Assembly: GCA_028285265.1 (NCBI GenBank)
Contig: JANQPX010000035.1
Span: 62,001 to 126,000 of the forward strand
Direction of reading: 5' to 3'
Origin: Geminicoccaceae bacterium
Lineage (GTDB): Bacteria; Pseudomonadota; Alphaproteobacteria; Geminicoccales; Geminicoccaceae
Length of the DNA stretch: 64,000 bases
Every line of letters begins with the position of its first letter. Positions within the stretch are counted from its first letter, which is position 1. The notes below the pieces were generated by a model that was not told the DNA's origin, ran no database searches, and saw only the letters and a list, made by a program, of their open reading frames with translations. A program made the translations under genes and the position numbers. This document shows positions 44,213 to 53,590 of the stretch, piece after piece.

Positions 44213-44865
44213 CCCAGCGAAACCAGGACAATAAAAGCCCAAACGGGCCCCTGCGCATCGGCATTGGTGGCCCCGTTGGCGCCGGCAAGACCACGCTCAC
44301 GGCGGCCCTTTGTCGAGCGATGCGCGATGATTACAACATCGCTGTCATCACGAACGACATTTACACGAAAGAAGATGCCGAGTTCCTAACCCGCGTACAG
44401 GCCCTGCCATCGGACCGCATCATCGGTGTTGAAACCGGCGGCTGTCCACACACCGCAATCCGTGAGGACGCGTCGATCAACCTCGCCGCCATCTCCGATT
44501 TGCGCGATACGTTCCCAAACCTAGATTTCGTGATCATTGAGAGCGGCGGCGACAATCTCGCGGCGACCTTCAGTCCAGAGCTCGCTGATCTTACCATCTA
44601 CGTCATCGATGTGTCGGCCGGCGAGGAAATTCCACGGAAGGGCGGTCCCGGCATCACTCGCTCAGACCTCCTGGTGATCAACAAGACCGACCTTGCCCCC
44701 CATGTCGGTGCCGATTTGGATGTGATGGATCGCGACGCCAAAACCATGCGCGGTGATCGGCCTTTCCTGTTTGCTAATCTCAAAGCGGATAGCGGCACAT
44801 CAGTCGTGCGTCGCTTCATCGAAGATGCCGGCGGCTTGTCCGTCGCCGCCGGTGTGAACGCTTAG
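44209..44865 (+). CDS. ureG: Urease accessory GTPase UreG
   Basis: A 218-residue SIMIBI GTPase that loads nickel. P-loop GPVGAGKTTL (about 21-30), the metal-binding Cys-Pro-His motif in ETGGCPHTAIRED (Cys ~81, His ~83), ESGGDNLAATFSPELAD, and NKTDLAPHVGADL (base recognition) are present. ATG 44209, overlapping the ureF stop, is preferred to the longer frame. Its end overlaps the convergent PhnM-like gene by 4 bases and closes the operon. Confidence 0.96.
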   Translation: MTQRNQDNKSPNGPLRIGIGGPVGAGKTTLTAALCRAMRDDYNIAVITNDIYTKEDAEFLTRVQALPSDRIIGVETGGCPHTAIREDASINLAAISDLRDTFPNLDFVIIESGGDNLAATFSPELADLTIYVIDVSAGEEIPRKGGPGITRSDLLVINKTDLAPHVGADLDVMDRDAKTMRGDRPFLFANLKADSGTSVVRRFIEDAGGLSVAAGVNA

Positions 44866-46064
44866 TGCGCGTGGTAGGCAATCCGACCGGCTGACATGGT
44901 CATCTTGACGGCAGGCGTCGCCTGATCAGGCCAGTCCACGAGGACGAGATCTGCACGAAAGCCAGGCAGGATAGCCCCACGGTTTTCGAGACGGAGCGCC
45001 TTGGCTGGACCACTCGAAACCAACCCCCAAGCCTTGAGCAGCGACGTCCGCTTGTCTTGGACCAGCTTCCCAACCGCTGCCAACATGGCCGGGTAGAAAT
45101 AGTCAGAGGCAAGCACGTCGCATAGTCCGGCTTCAACCATATCAGCCGCGGTTGGCGAGCCGATATGACTCCCACCGCGCACCACATTCGGTGCGCCGAA
45201 GACGATGGAATCACCGGCCGAGCGCGCGGCGTCCGCGACGTCCCTGCGCATGGGAAATTCCGAAATATCGGCGCCTTGACCTCGAAAAAAATCACGGGTT
45301 TCGCGCTGCGAATCGTCGTGGGACAACATCGGTACATTGCGCGCCCGCCCCATGGCAGCAACCTCAGCGATCATCCCGGGCACCTCCGGGCGTCGGGTCC
45401 AGACGTTCTTCAAAAGCGCGACATAATCCTCGACGCTAAGGCCGGCCCGGGCGGCGTGGCGGTCTTGGGTCGCCGGAAAACTTGGATCATCTGGATCAAT
45501 CGCCTTGAAAGCGGGGTTATGCTCAAAAAGGCGCTCCTGGATCGGCCGACTTCGATCTCGCATGGACATTGATGTGTGGTCATTGAAGGCGATGGCGGGC
45601 GTGAGATCATCCTCGAGGGCATGGCGCATCAAGTCGACGGCTTCGAAGGCAAAGGTCTCCCATCGAAGCTGCAGCCTGTTCTCGACCGTCAGCCGTGTTT
45701 TGATCTTCGTAAGCGTCTGCAGAATATCCCAGCCATGCGTAATGGAGCGCAGACCCGGTTCCCAACTCAACGTAAGAGCGTGATAGGCACAGGCAATGCC
45801 ATTCGCGGCAAGCTGTCGATCGGTTTCAAGCAAAGCCGCCTCGGTTGGGAAGAAGACATTGGGTCGCGGCATCAGCTGGCGTTCAAAGGCATCGCCGTGG
45901 ATATCAATCAAGGCCGGCGCCAAAAGCAACCCCTTGCCATCGATCAGTCGTTCAGCACGAAACGGCCCGCCGATCTCTTGGATAAGGCCATCGGCGAGCA
46001 AGAGATCAGTCTCAATAATGCCGTCAGGCAGGAGAACACGCGCATTTTCGATCGCTAACGACAT
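44862..46064 (-). CDS. PhnM-like amidohydrolase (ribose 1-methylphosphonate 5-triphosphate diphosphatase family)
   Basis: A 400-residue amidohydrolase-superfamily protein. APALIDIHGDAFERQLMPRPNVFF near residue 50 is the PhnM signature, followed by ENRLQLRWETF, MLSHDDSQRETRDFF and SPTAADMVEAGLCDVLASDYFYPAML. True PhnM removes pyrophosphate in the C-P lyase pathway, but no phnGHIJKL genes occur in the window. It may serve a distant pathway or act on another substrate. It is convergent with ureG. Confidence 0.88.
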   Translation of the reverse strand: MSLAIENARVLLPDGIIETDLLLADGLIQEIGGPFRAERLIDGKGLLLAPALIDIHGDAFERQLMPRPNVFFPTEAALLETDRQLAANGIACAYHALTLSWEPGLRSITHGWDILQTLTKIKTRLTVENRLQLRWETFAFEAVDLMRHALEDDLTPAIAFNDHTSMSMRDRSRPIQERLFEHNPAFKAIDPDDPSFPATQDRHAARAGLSVEDYVALLKNVWTRRPEVPGMIAEVAAMGRARNVPMLSHDDSQRETRDFFRGQGADISEFPMRRDVADAARSAGDSIVFGAPNVVRGGSHIGSPTAADMVEAGLCDVLASDYFYPAMLAAVGKLVQDKRTSLLKAWGLVSSGPAKALRLENRGAILPGFRADLVLVDWPDQATPAVKMTMSAGRIAYHAH

Positions 46065-46231
46065 ATCTTCGCATCTCCATTCGGCACTGGGTTCAACGTT
46101 TTACCCTTAAAGGTGCCAGGGAATCATGACAATTTCGGTTCGAGAGTGGACCGAACCAGGACTTGCGAGCAGCCGCAGCTTGGGAAAAGGTGAGGGCAGT
46201 TCCTCCATCTCCTTTTTTTGGCACGTGATCG

Positions 46232-46918
46232 ATGCTCAACCGTGATCCTTTCCTCCTCCTAACAGCTTGCTTCACTATCGCCGTCCTGATCATCGCCTAT
46301 GCCGCAGAACGCTGGGCACTTGCTGTCTATGCACTGAGCTTTTGGCATTTTCCGGTTTACATCCTCGCCTTTCATTGCCGGACGATTTCGCATGAGCGCT
46401 TCATCCGGGATGCCGTGGCCCTCAAAACGATCTCACTCGTCGTCTTTGCCGTGGTGCTGCTCAGTGCGTTGCCCAACGCCCTCGCCATCATCGTTATGGC
46501 TCTCGGATTCACATTCAATATCTCGGCAGCGCGTGCCCTGGGGACAGAACGCACCTATTATGGCTACGAGCTCGCCGACCTGCCTCCTAAACGGGTCACG
46601 TCCTTTCCATACTCACTCACGGCGCATCCGATGCTGATCGGCAACATGCTCGCCTATGGCGGGACACTCCTCGACGGAACCTTCCGAGCGGATTGGTGGC
46701 CGCTTGGCATCCTACATGTCATCCTCAACCTTCTGATTATCGTTAGCGAAGCCTATGGCAAAGAGAATCAAGCCAACGGCGTGATCGCGACGAGCGCAGG
46801 CCTTATCATCGGCGCCGCCCTGTTCCTCATCGGTTTCTGGGACGTTTGGCCCTATGCCCTGTCCCTCATCGTGATCGGCACGAGTTTCGCAATCGTCATC
46901 ATTCGCCGATATGTATGA
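46232..46918 (+). CDS. Membrane methyltransferase-like protein (PEMT/ICMT family)
   Basis: A 228-residue integral membrane protein with about six hydrophobic helices. Between helices lies ALGTERTYYGYELADLPPKRVTSFPYSLTAHPMLIGNML. This fits the PEMT/isoprenylcysteine methyltransferase pattern (YYGxEL..., FPYS, and HPM-x-IGN in place of HPMYxG), and a Glu near residue 170 (VSEAYGKE) fits the SAM site. I infer phospholipid or small-molecule methylation. It is a single gene without an operon. Confidence 0.65.
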   Translation: MLNRDPFLLLTACFTIAVLIIAYAAERWALAVYALSFWHFPVYILAFHCRTISHERFIRDAVALKTISLVVFAVVLLSALPNALAIIVMALGFTFNISAARALGTERTYYGYELADLPPKRVTSFPYSLTAHPMLIGNMLAYGGTLLDGTFRADWWPLGILHVILNLLIIVSEAYGKENQANGVIATSAGLIIGAALFLIGFWDVWPYALSLIVIGTSFAIVIIRRYV

Positions 46919-47337
46919 CGTGGAAGGCTAGTCGATCCCTGCCGTGAGGAAGGCGTTCATAAGCCAGCAATGTCATGCGGTGTTTGAACTTAGCCGTATT
47001 GTGCGGCCTGCGAAGCGTTGACGAACCTCTTAGCGCCTCAACTCGGGAAGGGCTGCATTCCCAAACCGCATGTCGACTGACTTACAAATGTACAGCCTAA
47101 CCGTTTGAAAGCGAAGGCTTTTCACCAACACCTTCATGGCAGACGAGATTGGCTCGATCGTTGAAGTGAATCGAAAGATGGCAGATGGCAGCAATAATTC
47201 ATGATTGCCTCAGCCATTCCCATGAAAGACTTGGATCAGCATGGTCATTTTGGCATCATACTGCCACAATTACCGGATAGGGGACCTTAGAAAGCGTGCC
47301 TTTGTGTAACCGGGATTGCCCAATCAGGAGAGGCTAG
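46919..47337. other. Spacer before phoX, no gene seen
   Basis: A 419-base stretch without a supportable gene on either strand. It presumably carries the phoX promoter. I searched by eye for a PHO box (paired CTGTCAT-like repeats) and found none that I would defend. Confidence 0.5.
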
Positions 47338-49266
47338 ATGAACCTTGAGAAGAAGAACAAACTTTCCGCCAAAGAACTCGAAGATCTTTCGTTCGACGAC
47401 TTTGATGAGGTGATCAATCCCAAGCCGGAAGACAGCGACTTCGACGCGATTGTCGAGGAGGCGATTTCGAGACGTGGCTTCATGGGCGGCGTGCTTGCGT
47501 TCGGCGGCGTCGCCACCCTCGGCATGGCAACCACCGCACTGACGCCGATCTCCGCAGAAGCTGCGGACAATCGTTTTGGCTTCAAGGCCGTCGCCGCCGG
47601 CACGGATGACGGCATTGTCGTGCCAGAAGGCTATAATGCGCATGTCGCAGCCCGCTGGGGCGATCCGCTGTTTTCCGATGTTCCGGAATTCGACCATGAG
47701 ACACGTGGCACCGCTGAGAGCCAGGCCCGCGCCTTTGGCGACAACAATGACGGCATGTCCCTGTTCTCGGACAAGGACGGCCGCCAGATCCTCGTGGTCA
47801 ACAATGAGTACACCAATCGAGGCGTTATCTGGGGCAACAATCCCGATGGCGCATGGGTCTCGGACGACGACATCAACAAAGGCAAGGCCGCCCAGGGCCT
47901 GACGGCCGCCGAGTTGGCGGAAGTTGACGGCAAATGGCAGATCGTCAAGGACTCTCCCTATAACCGGCGCTTCACGCCGGACGAGCCCATGGACATCACG
48001 GGTCCGGCACGCGGTCACGACATGATGAAGACCAACGCCGACCCGGACGGCGCGACCGTGCTTGGGACTTTCAACAATTGCGGCAATGGACGCACGCCTT
48101 GGGGCACCTATCTGGCCTGCGAAGAGAATTTCAACGGCTATTTCGGCTCTGCCGATCCGGACTCGTATGAGCAGGATGCAGCCTTCAAGCGCTATGGCAT
48201 CAGCGGCAAGGATCGCGGTTATGGCTGGTGGAAGGTCGATGAGCGCTTCGACGTCACCAAGGAGTCCAACGAGGCCAACCGCCACGGCTACGTCACCGAG
48301 GTCGATCCGTATGATCCCACATCCAAGCCGAAGAAGCGGACGGCACTTGGACGCATGAAGCACGAGAATGCTGAGGTCGTGGTCAATTATGATGGCCGGA
48401 TCGTCATCTATATGGGCGACGACGAGCGCGGTGAGTTCCTCTACCGCTATGTCTCGGATGGCGTCTATACCGAAGGTGGGAACACCGACGACCTGATGGA
48501 GAACGGCACGATCTCCGTTGCCAAGTTCTGGGGTGACGGCACAGGCGAATGGCTGGCGCTAACGCCGGAAACGACAGGTATGGATGAGGCGATGATCTGC
48601 ATCCACACTCGTCAGGCTGGTTCTATTGTTGGGGCAACCACCATGGATCGCCCCGAGTGGGTGGCATCCAATCCTCTAAGGGCCGAAGTCTATTGCGCAC
48701 TGACCAACAACAAAAACCGCGGCGTCAAGCCGAATGCCGGCGGCGATGCCACGCCGGTTGGTGGCCCCAATCCGCGCGAAGCCAACAAATACGGCCAGAT
48801 CGTGCGCTGGTGGCCCTCGAATGGCGACCACACGGCAGATACTTACAGATGGGATCTGTTCGTCATGGCCGGCAATCCGACCGTTCATCAGGACGCAAAC
48901 GGCGGATCGACGAACGTCACTGAAGGCAACATGTTCAACTCTCCGGACGGTATATCCTTCGACGAAAAGGGCCTCCTTTGGATCCAGACCGACGGCAATT
49001 ATTCCAACGAAGAGGACTTTGCCGGTCACGGGAACAACCAGATGCTCATCGGCGATCCGGCAACCGGCGAAATCCGTCGCTTCCTTGTCGGCCCGAAAGA
49101 AGCCGAAATCACCGGCATCGCCTGGTCTGCGGACCGCAGAACCGTCTTCGTTGGTGTGCAGCACCCTGGCGAGCGTGGCGAGGGTCATTGGCCCGACGGC
49201 GATGGCAAGACTCCAAGATCCGCGATCGTGGCCATACGCCGCGATGATGGTGCCGCCATCGGTTGA
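47338..49266 (+). CDS. phoX: PhoX-family alkaline phosphatase, Tat-exported
   Basis: A 642-residue calcium/iron-dependent phosphomonoesterase of the PhoX (DUF839) family that releases phosphate from organic esters. A long polar n-region precedes the twin-arginine signal SRRGFMGGVLAFGGVATLG (about residues 44-62), with cleavage near AEA-AD. Family blocks include GWGDPLF-like ARWGDPLFSDVPEFD, VVNNEYTNRGVIW, CGNGRTPWGTYLACEENFNGYF, GRMKHENAEVV and YGQIVRWWP. AGGAG precedes the ATG and a strong terminator follows. Confidence 0.95.
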   Translation: MNLEKKNKLSAKELEDLSFDDFDEVINPKPEDSDFDAIVEEAISRRGFMGGVLAFGGVATLGMATTALTPISAEAADNRFGFKAVAAGTDDGIVVPEGYNAHVAARWGDPLFSDVPEFDHETRGTAESQARAFGDNNDGMSLFSDKDGRQILVVNNEYTNRGVIWGNNPDGAWVSDDDINKGKAAQGLTAAELAEVDGKWQIVKDSPYNRRFTPDEPMDITGPARGHDMMKTNADPDGATVLGTFNNCGNGRTPWGTYLACEENFNGYFGSADPDSYEQDAAFKRYGISGKDRGYGWWKVDERFDVTKESNEANRHGYVTEVDPYDPTSKPKKRTALGRMKHENAEVVVNYDGRIVIYMGDDERGEFLYRYVSDGVYTEGGNTDDLMENGTISVAKFWGDGTGEWLALTPETTGMDEAMICIHTRQAGSIVGATTMDRPEWVASNPLRAEVYCALTNNKNRGVKPNAGGDATPVGGPNPREANKYGQIVRWWPSNGDHTADTYRWDLFVMAGNPTVHQDANGGSTNVTEGNMFNSPDGISFDEKGLLWIQTDGNYSNEEDFAGHGNNQMLIGDPATGEIRRFLVGPKEAEITGIAWSADRRTVFVGVQHPGERGEGHWPDGDGKTPRSAIVAIRRDDGAAIG

Positions 49267-49319
49267 TCATTGAATCGCGATAAGGTGCGCGTCACGTCAA
49301 CATCGCCACCTTACTCTCT

Positions 49320-49347
49320 GGGAGGCTCGAAAGAGCCTCCCTTTTTT
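49320..49347 (+). terminator. Rho-independent terminator of phoX
   Basis: A perfect nine-pair stem GGGAGGCTC / GAGCCTCCC with a GAAA tetraloop, followed by six T residues, 54 bases after the phoX stop. This is the clearest intrinsic terminator in the window. Confidence 0.96.
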
Positions 49348-49574
49348 CTGTCCGGCGAACCGTTGTTTCGATTGGCGTGGAAGGGCGCGATCTTGAGACG
49401 CCTCGGAGCTAACGGCCGCGATATTCCACCGTCAACGGCGGATATCAGCCGTTGATGTGAAGCCGTCGAAAGAGCTTTTGGCCTCCGAACTGACCCCTTT
49501 CACCAGGCCTCATCATGAAGCCCATAACCACCAAATTTGAAATTTCTCATGATTCCAAAAGATCAACATCGACT

Positions 49575-50756
49575 CTAGATGACCTTAGCGTCGTGCAACG
49601 CTCCAATCTCCGCTGCCGAGAAACCGAGGCGCTCTAGAACATCGTCTGTATGTTCACCGAGGATGGGCGGGGGGCGTCGCAGGCGTGCTGGTGTGGCACT
49701 GAGTTTAACCGGAAAGCCGGTCACGTTGACGTCGACATCGCCGCATCGTGTGGCCAGCACCATATCCTGAGCGAGAACCTGGGGGTCGTTGAACACCTCA
49801 TCCAGCGTTTGCACCCGCCCCGCCGGCACGCCGGCTTGGTTGAGGATCAAAATCCAATGATGGACCTCATGGGCCGCGATCCTGGCATTAATCAAGTCGC
49901 GCAGGGCATCACGATGTTTCAGGCGCGTCTCATTTGTCGAAAAACGGGCCTCCTCTAAGAGAGAAACGAGACCAATTGCCTCCAAAAAACGCTCAACAAA
50001 GATGTCGTTGCTCGGCGCGACCGCAATCATCCCATCGGCGGCCTTGAACAAGCCGTAGGGATAAACGATGGGATGATCATTGCCGGTGCGCGTCGGCTGT
50101 TCGCCCGTCGCGAAATAGTGGGCGGAGAAATAGGCCAGCGTGCTAATCAAGCTATTGCAAAGACTGGCCTCGACCCGCTGTCCTCGCCGGTCCGCGCTCC
50201 GCTCACGCCCAAGCAGTGCCGTGACCACGCCGAAGGCCGCATAGAGCCCGGCCAAAAGGTCACTGATCGGCGGCCCGGCGCGAAGCGGCTCGCCATCCGC
50301 TTGGCCATTGATGCTCATGAAGCCACTCATCGCCTGACCGATAAAGTCGAAAGCGGGGCGATCGGCATAGGGCCCGCTGCTGCCATAACCATTGACGCTG
50401 CACGTGATGAGGCGGGAGTTTAAGGCCTCCAGACGTGCCTGGTCAAAGCCCATCTTGGCAAGCACACCTGGCCGATAATTCTCGACCAAAATGTCAGCCT
50501 GCTCAATCAGTTTGGCCAAGATCGCCTTCCCGGCGTCGGTATGGAGATCGGCCGTTATTGACGCTTTGTTGCGGTTGAACTGCGCGAAATAGAAACTGAC
50601 ACCATCGACGACAGCCCCTTGCTGTCGGGTCGGGTCACCCTTTCCGGGCGCTTCGACCTTGATGACCTCCGCCCCCATATCGGCCAAGAGTTGCGTACAA
50701 AAAGGCCCAGCAATAATGCGCGTGAGATCGACGACCTTGAGCCCAGAAAGCGGCAT
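49575..50756 (-). CDS. CoA transferase, CaiB/BaiF family (class III)
   Basis: A 393-residue class III CoA transferase. LPLSGLKVVDLTRIIAGPFCTQLLADMGAEVIKVE-type opening (PLSGLKVVDLTRIIAGPF, then LADMGAEVIKVEAPG), the FNRNKASI segment, ENYRPGVLAKMG, and the catalytic Asp expected around residue 165 in the PPISDLLAGLYAAFGV region. Substrate unknown, but it follows the HMG-CoA lyase-like gene by 3 bases, so the pair may act in leucine, 3-hydroxyglutarate-type or itaconate-like acid breakdown. Confidence 0.92.
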   Translation of the reverse strand: MPLSGLKVVDLTRIIAGPFCTQLLADMGAEVIKVEAPGKGDPTRQQGAVVDGVSFYFAQFNRNKASITADLHTDAGKAILAKLIEQADILVENYRPGVLAKMGFDQARLEALNSRLITCSVNGYGSSGPYADRPAFDFIGQAMSGFMSINGQADGEPLRAGPPISDLLAGLYAAFGVVTALLGRERSADRRGQRVEASLCNSLISTLAYFSAHYFATGEQPTRTGNDHPIVYPYGLFKAADGMIAVAPSNDIFVERFLEAIGLVSLLEEARFSTNETRLKHRDALRDLINARIAAHEVHHWILILNQAGVPAGRVQTLDEVFNDPQVLAQDMVLATRCGDVDVNVTGFPVKLSATPARLRRPPPILGEHTDDVLERLGFSAAEIGALHDAKVI

Positions 50757-50759
50757 GCC

Positions 50760-51698
50760 TTATCCAACCGCCGTGGCAACTTGCTCCATATCCGACAGCT
50801 GTAATCTCGGACCCGCCTTCATCACCTGCCCTGGCAGTGTCCGGCCGACCACATCTTCGACACGTCGCGCAACCGCGCAGAGCTTTTCAAGATCGATGCC
50901 CGTCTCGATACCGAGTTCATGCAGAAGAAAAACCAGATCCTCGGTGCAGATATTGCCGGTCGCGCCCGGCGCGAAAGGACAACCGCCAAGCCCGGCGAAC
51001 GAACTTTCGTAGCGATCAATACCCTCGTCCAAGCCAGCCATGACATTCGCAAGTCCGATCCCGCGGGTATTGTGAAAATGTAGGGTAATCGGGAGATCAG
51101 GGACGACGGTCTTAAGATGATTGCAACGCTCAGCGACCAGGAGTGGTGTCGCCATGCCGGTGGTGTCGCCGAGACCGACACCGACCATGCCGAGATCAGC
51201 AAACCGCTTGGCAATCCTACCAACCTGCTCGACGGGCACATCACCTTCGAACGGGCAGCCAAAGGAGGTGGCGATCGCGCCACTTACCGGCGTCCCCGAT
51301 TGATGGGCAATGCGAAGGACGTTCTCGAAGCCAACGAGCGAGTCCTCGACGCTACGGTTGACGTTCTTTTGGTTATGGCTCTCCGATGACGAAACGAAGA
51401 CCCGAAGCTCATCGACTCCGGCCTCAACCGCCCGCTCCGCTCCTTTGGCATTCGGCACCAAAGCGACCAGGTGGACCGGTTTGGAACGGGTTAACCCCGC
51501 AAGAACCTCCGCTGCATCGGCGAGCTGTGGCACCGCGCGCGGTGAGACGAAAGAGGAATATTCAATCTCTTTGACGCCAGCGTCGATCAAGCCGTCGATC
51601 AACTCGATCTTGGTCGACGTCGGGATAAAATCCCGCTCAATCTGCAAGCCGTCCCGCGGGCCGACTTCGCCGACGAGAACGCTTTTGGGTCGCGCCAT
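50760..51698 (-). CDS. Hydroxymethylglutaryl-CoA lyase-like protein
   Basis: A 312-residue DRE-TIM metallolyase that would cleave HMG-CoA (or a similar citramalyl/methylmalyl-type CoA ester) to acetyl-CoA and a keto acid. VGPRDGLQIE (DRE-like metal motif), SFVSPRAVPQLADAAEV, FGCPFEGDV, LHFHNTRGIGLANV (metal His pair) and the signature AGLGGCPFAPGATGNICTED with its catalytic Cys are all present. I choose ATG 51698 (GGAAGAGA upstream); the longer frame adds 80 residues unrelated to the family. Translationally linked to the CoA transferase after it. Confidence 0.93.
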   Translation of the reverse strand: MARPKSVLVGEVGPRDGLQIERDFIPTSTKIELIDGLIDAGVKEIEYSSFVSPRAVPQLADAAEVLAGLTRSKPVHLVALVPNAKGAERAVEAGVDELRVFVSSSESHNQKNVNRSVEDSLVGFENVLRIAHQSGTPVSGAIATSFGCPFEGDVPVEQVGRIAKRFADLGMVGVGLGDTTGMATPLLVAERCNHLKTVVPDLPITLHFHNTRGIGLANVMAGLDEGIDRYESSFAGLGGCPFAPGATGNICTEDLVFLLHELGIETGIDLEKLCAVARRVEDVVGRTLPGQVMKAGPRLQLSDMEQVATAVG

Positions 51699-51852
51699 CA
51701 ATCTCTTCCCACTTGGTCGATAAAGGGCCAATGGAGCCGTGAGTGTAGCCTGCGACATCATGAATTGGCCACCGTCAGATTCCACGTGACTTGACAAGCG
51801 CGAGCTTCCGTCGAGAAAAGAGCCTAATCGCGTTTTTGGTTCGGAACCTGTC

Positions 51853-52683
51853 ATGCCTCTCCTTTGTGTTGCCCTCATCATCGTGATGTCCTCGATCACA
51901 AGCGCCTTGGCCGACTGGTCCAACATCAAGATTGGCACCGATGGGCTCTATCCTCCCTGGAACGCAAAAACCGACAATGGTCAATTCGAAGGGTTTGAAA
52001 TCGATCTTGCGGAAGATCTCTGCCAACGCTTGGGAGCGACCTGCGCCATCGTCAGTCAGCGCTGGGACGGCATCCTGCCAGCCCTCGCGACAGGTAAGTT
52101 CGACGTGGTCATGGCAGGCATCGAAATCACCAGTGAGCGCGAAAAACTTGTGGACTTCTCGACTTGTTATGCCGCTGAGGTCGCCGTCTTTGCAGCAAAA
52201 TCCGACAATGCACTGGCCGGAACGATTTCACCGATATCGCGCATCAATCTGACGGGGGTGACACCGCTAGCCCAAACCGCCATCAATTCCTTGCGCCAAG
52301 CGCTCGCCGGTACCACCGTTGGCGTCCAAATTGCGACCGATCATGCAGACTTTGTGCAGCGATATTTTCACGATCTCGTTGAGATTCGCTATTTTGACAC
52401 CATCGAAAATTTAGCGCGTGACCTCGACGCAGGACAGATAGACGCCGCGCTTTCGTCAAGGGGCTATTGGGAGCGGACCATGGAAGGCGAATCGAGCCTG
52501 GATCTTGTCCTGATTGGTCCCGACTTGATGGGGGATGTCTTTGGACGAGGCATTGGCGCCGCATTCCGCAAGCGCGACGGCGACCTTCGTACGCAAGTGA
52601 ATCAAGCGATCGAAGCAGCCCGCGATGATGGCACCATCGCCGAACTCTCGATGCGATGGTTCGGCTACGATCTATCCTGCTAG
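51853..52683 (+). CDS. Polar amino-acid ABC substrate-binding protein (ArgT/HisJ type)
   Basis: A 276-residue periplasmic binding protein. A short signal peptide (MPLLCVALIIVMSSITSALA-DW) leads to the SBP_bac_3 opening IKIGTDGLYPPWNAKTDNGQFEGFEIDLAEDLC, the ligand-Arg region ITSEREKLVDFSTCYA, and QIDAALSSRGYWE. It resembles lysine/arginine/ornithine- or octopine-type receptors. No permease or ATPase genes are adjacent, so it works with a transporter elsewhere or as an orphan receptor. Confidence 0.9.
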   Translation: MPLLCVALIIVMSSITSALADWSNIKIGTDGLYPPWNAKTDNGQFEGFEIDLAEDLCQRLGATCAIVSQRWDGILPALATGKFDVVMAGIEITSEREKLVDFSTCYAAEVAVFAAKSDNALAGTISPISRINLTGVTPLAQTAINSLRQALAGTTVGVQIATDHADFVQRYFHDLVEIRYFDTIENLARDLDAGQIDAALSSRGYWERTMEGESSLDLVLIGPDLMGDVFGRGIGAAFRKRDGDLRTQVNQAIEAARDDGTIAELSMRWFGYDLSC

Positions 52684-52731
52684 CTCAACAGCGCAACGAA
52701 CGGCTGAGGCCATAGCAGCTTACGAGGTGAT

Positions 52732-52753
52732 GGGTGCGCAACATGCGCAACCC
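52732..52753. repeat. Imperfect palindrome after the amino-acid binding-protein gene
   Basis: GGGTGCGCA-aca-TGCGCAACCC pairs along its length with one bulge. It could be a terminator hairpin without U-tract or an operator of the small convergent RHH gene. Confidence 0.3.
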
Positions 52754-52813
52754 GGGTCATGGCTCGGTCGACATGGATGAGACATGTCGCGCCAATCTCC
52801 GGGTATGACCTGC

Positions 52814-53017
52814 CTAGCGCCGAGGGCCGGTTAGATCGAGCGGGAGTTGCAACTGATCCTGCTGATGACGGTCAAGCATATCACTGACCGCGTAGCGCAC
52901 GAGCCAGGCGAGAGATACACGGTATTGTTCGGCCAGTTTTGTCAACTGCGCGTGATCCTGCTCGTCGACTGTGACCGTGATCCGAGTTGCCAGCTTATTC
53001 TCCCGCCCGGCTCGCAT
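52814..53017 (-). CDS. Ribbon-helix-helix (CopG/Arc-type) DNA-binding protein
   Basis: A ~67-residue protein. ATRITVTVDEQDHAQLTKLAEQYRVSLAWLVRYAVSDMLDR forms the RHH strand plus two helices; note the beta-strand alternation RITVTV and the turn YRVSLAW. A short Gln-rich tail follows. I start at ATG 53017, close to the domain; a longer frame to 53128 adds Cys-rich residues without support. RHH proteins act as dimeric repressors or antitoxins, but no toxin-like gene adjoins it. Confidence 0.78.
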   Translation of the reverse strand: MRAGRENKLATRITVTVDEQDHAQLTKLAEQYRVSLAWLVRYAVSDMLDRHQQDQLQLPLDLTGPRR

Positions 53018-53205
53018 AGCAGAGCTCGTCCTCCCAAGCGCTGCATCACTGTGGTGAACGGAGCAGCAACATAATGCGATTTGATGAACGAAGTCAACAA
53101 TCCTTGCGGCGTTTTTTGCCGCCTTCACGTATTATTCTTATTCTCATTGAATTAGTGACAAAATTAACTCATCAACAAAGATGGCAAAGTAATTTTCATA
53201 AAAAT

Positions 53206-53496
53206 TTACGCTGTCTTCTCAACGATAATTCCTAATATTTGCCCAAAAAGCATCGTTTCATGATCTCCCTTGACAGCCGATTCTTCAGGCGCCCGCGGCG
53301 CGTCCTCGATCATCATCAGCTCGATTGTCAGGCGACGACGCGTAACGCCGGCAAGGTCGATCGTGATACAGAGCCAAAGTCTCACGCTGCACGCCTCGTC
53401 GATTTCGGCAATTGAACGACGCTCTCATACCACCGATGTTGGAGGGGCAAAGGCGAGATCAGGATGTAGGATCAAGAACGCCGGTGGTTCGGCCAT
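53206..53496 (-). pseudogene. Small coding-like frame with an internal TGA
   Basis: In the 53018-53590 spacer the minus strand carries one continuous frame with coding-like codon use that is split by a single TGA at 53425-53427. ATG 53496 gives MAEPPAFLILHPDLAFAPPTSVV, then the stop, then ERRSIAEIDEACSVRLWLC, then IELMMIEDAPRAPEES and MLFGQILGIIVEKTA to TAA at 53206. Replacing TGA by CGA (a C-to-T change) would give a 96-residue protein. The family is not recognised. It may be a pseudogene, a read error or (least likely) a recoded stop. The AT-rich remainder (53100-53260) probably holds promoters. Confidence 0.35.
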
Positions 53497-53590
53497 ACGA
53501 CGCGCGCGCCTTATCCAAGGACGACCACCAAGGCGCGATAGCGGCGGGAGACGAGCCGCGCTTTAGGGTACGAACGGTCGGCCTCTCACG

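Noticed and set aside
47180..47337. Possible PHO box or sigma-54 promoter before phoX (TTGGCATCATACTGCC)
   Set aside because: GG-to-GC spacing is 9, not 10, and no paired CTGTCAT repeats are seen.
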